From Centroberyx gerrardi (taxonomy: Eukaryota > Chordata > Actinopteri > Beryciformes > Berycidae), in assembly GCF_048128805.1 (NCBI RefSeq), contig NC_136000.1:12792854-12856853 (forward strand): a stretch of DNA of 64,000 nt. Direction: 5' to 3'. Position 1 is the first letter of the stretch. Every line of letters begins with the position of its first letter. The notes beneath the pieces are model-generated. The model was not told where the DNA came from, did not search any database, and worked only from the letters and a program-made list of their open reading frames with translations. Below, in pieces: positions 62,740 to 64,000 of the stretch. The translations under genes were made by a program, and so were the position numbers.

Positions 62740-62985
62740 CACTAGTCACCAAGAGACTACAGCACTGTTCTTTTATATTACACGGACTAGTGTAGCAACA
62801 TTTCATTGTGCAAATATGTGAATTCATCCTTAGGCTACCTGCATAGGCCTGTGGTGGCTTAGTTTAACTTACAAAAACAAACCATTATCCCATACATTTA
62901 CTCAACCCCACGCACTGAAGCATTCCCTATTGCCCGACTGGATGCACTGTGCTGTTCTTGTCAATGAAGAGTTTTGGGGCGCCCT

Positions 62986-63155
62986 GGTGGCTCAATGGTC
63001 TAAGGCGCATATCATGTAACCGCAACGTCCTGGGTCCAGCATGGGACCTTTGTCACATGTCATCCCCCCTCCCCTCTCTCCCCAATCTTACACACTACAT
63101 CCCCGAATTTCCCCAAGGGGATTAATAAAGTGATATCTTATCTTTATTATAGACT
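62986..63155 (+). mobile_element. tRNA-derived SINE upstream of tjp1
   Basis: GGCGCCCTGGTGGCTCAATGGTCTAAGGCGC is an intact tRNA-like 5' half with A box; CCTGGGTCCAGC is the B-box position. It is followed by the pyrimidine-rich spacer and CCCCAAGGGGATTAATAAAG tail common in percomorph SINEs. Confidence 0.75.
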
Positions 63156-64000
63156 GTCAAATAAAGGCTAAAATGCCCCATGCTATGGTATAGTTAGTGT
63201 AGAGAATGTAAATCTCTTGTTGCGTCTTTCCCTTAAACAACCTTTTATGGATTAATTATGGCGCTTCTAATTATTAGAAGCCACACCTACAGAAAGTAAG
63301 CTGACTGTTCTGTTACTGTGAAAGAGGTTCTGAGTATAGCCAGGCTCTCACCCAAATTTTACCCCTCTTAATGTGTGAGTGTGTATCAGCTGCAGAGCTC
63401 ACCTTGCCGCACTGAAGATAAAACAGTGGATGTAAGGAGCCTGTAGGTAACACACAGTGACTACTTTCTGAATAAAACAGGCCACTTTGGTATAGCCAAA
63501 TTAAAGAGTGAACAATTTGAGTATGGATCTACACAATGTTATCACAGATGTGTTTGTGGCTGTGAAAGAGGAAATATTTGAAATTGAAAAGAATATACCA
63601 CCTATAAACAAATACACAAAATATAATATCATAAACGTAGAGGTAGAAAGTAGAAAAACAAAAACTCAAAAACACATAAGCCCAGGTTTGCCACTTTGCG
63701 ATACTGTGAAATAAGCACTCCAGCCTAAACAGAATTCAATATACAAATGCTGTTGCATTCACACGAATAATTAGCCAACGTTTATCGGCATTGTAGTGCA
63801 TGGGCTTAATACCAAACCAAGGCCAAGGGTTCATAACATCCCGCTTTCCAGTCAAGATAATTATCAAGTTGGACTAGCCCGACATGAAATCCTCTCACTG
63901 CTGGCAAGGGGATGGGTTAAATTTACATCCCTGATGGCAGCGCCTAAGAGTGGTGACAGATTCCATACATACTTTCCTCTCTCCACTGCCTTCTGCTTAC

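Larger units (their letters stand above)
62232..64000. other. Region upstream of the candidate tjp1 exon
   Basis: Holds the hairpin and SINE listed above. A minus-strand CACCTGGGGAGGAGGGGCG (E-box plus GC-rich box, about 62333-62352) lies about 100 bases upstream of the ATG and could belong to a promoter. Nothing else recognised. Confidence 0.4.

Noticed and set aside
62986..63050. Possible tRNA gene
   Set aside because: A and B boxes are tRNA-like but the 3' half does not close a cloverleaf, and a SINE body follows.

Overview
The window reads as vertebrate nuclear DNA, most likely a percomorph-type teleost. Genes have many exons with GT-AG (and two GC-AG) junctions and short introns. The intergenic and intronic DNA holds L2 LINE pieces, hAT and PIF/Harbinger transposon remnants, tRNA-derived SINEs and long CA/AT microsatellites. 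No bacterial, viral or CRISPR features were seen.

Layout. (1) 1-9950, + strand: the C-terminal part (23 exons, about 1,464 residues) of the centriole-duplication scaffold cep152; its 5' end lies left of the window. (2) About 9.95-18 kb: cep152 3' UTR, then transposon-derived DNA. The core is a large inverted duplication (arms about 14.05-14.92 and 15.67-17.67 kb) carrying a broken gene that resembles the P2X7-ballast-domain genes dispersed in fish genomes. A PIF/Harbinger element has inserted into one arm. (3) 18.0-34.2 kb, + strand: two complete tandem genes for the very-long-chain acyl-CoA synthetase / fatty-acid transporter Slc27a2 (FATP2), 613 and 620 residues, with the same ten-exon structure. 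(4) 35.8-62.2 kb, - strand: tjp1 (ZO-1), with three PDZ domains, SH3, guanylate kinase-like and ZU5 domains. All 27 exons from PDZ1 to the stop join in phase to 1,743 codons including the stop; a candidate alternative first coding exon of 30 codons lies at 62142-62231. tjp1 is convergent with the second slc27a2 copy.

The genes do not form a functional unit: centriole assembly, lipid activation and tight junctions are separate jobs. cep152, slc27a2 and tjp1 are all on human chromosome 15, so the order looks like rearranged ancestral linkage. Points of interest are two GC-AG introns, the duplicated slc27a2 pair with a DR1-like nuclear-receptor motif in front of each copy, the nested palindrome/Harbinger history, and a perfect 38-bp hairpin at 62.7 kb. 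Exon borders were set by hand from splice signals and reading phase; gene names rest on remembered family sequences, with no database search.
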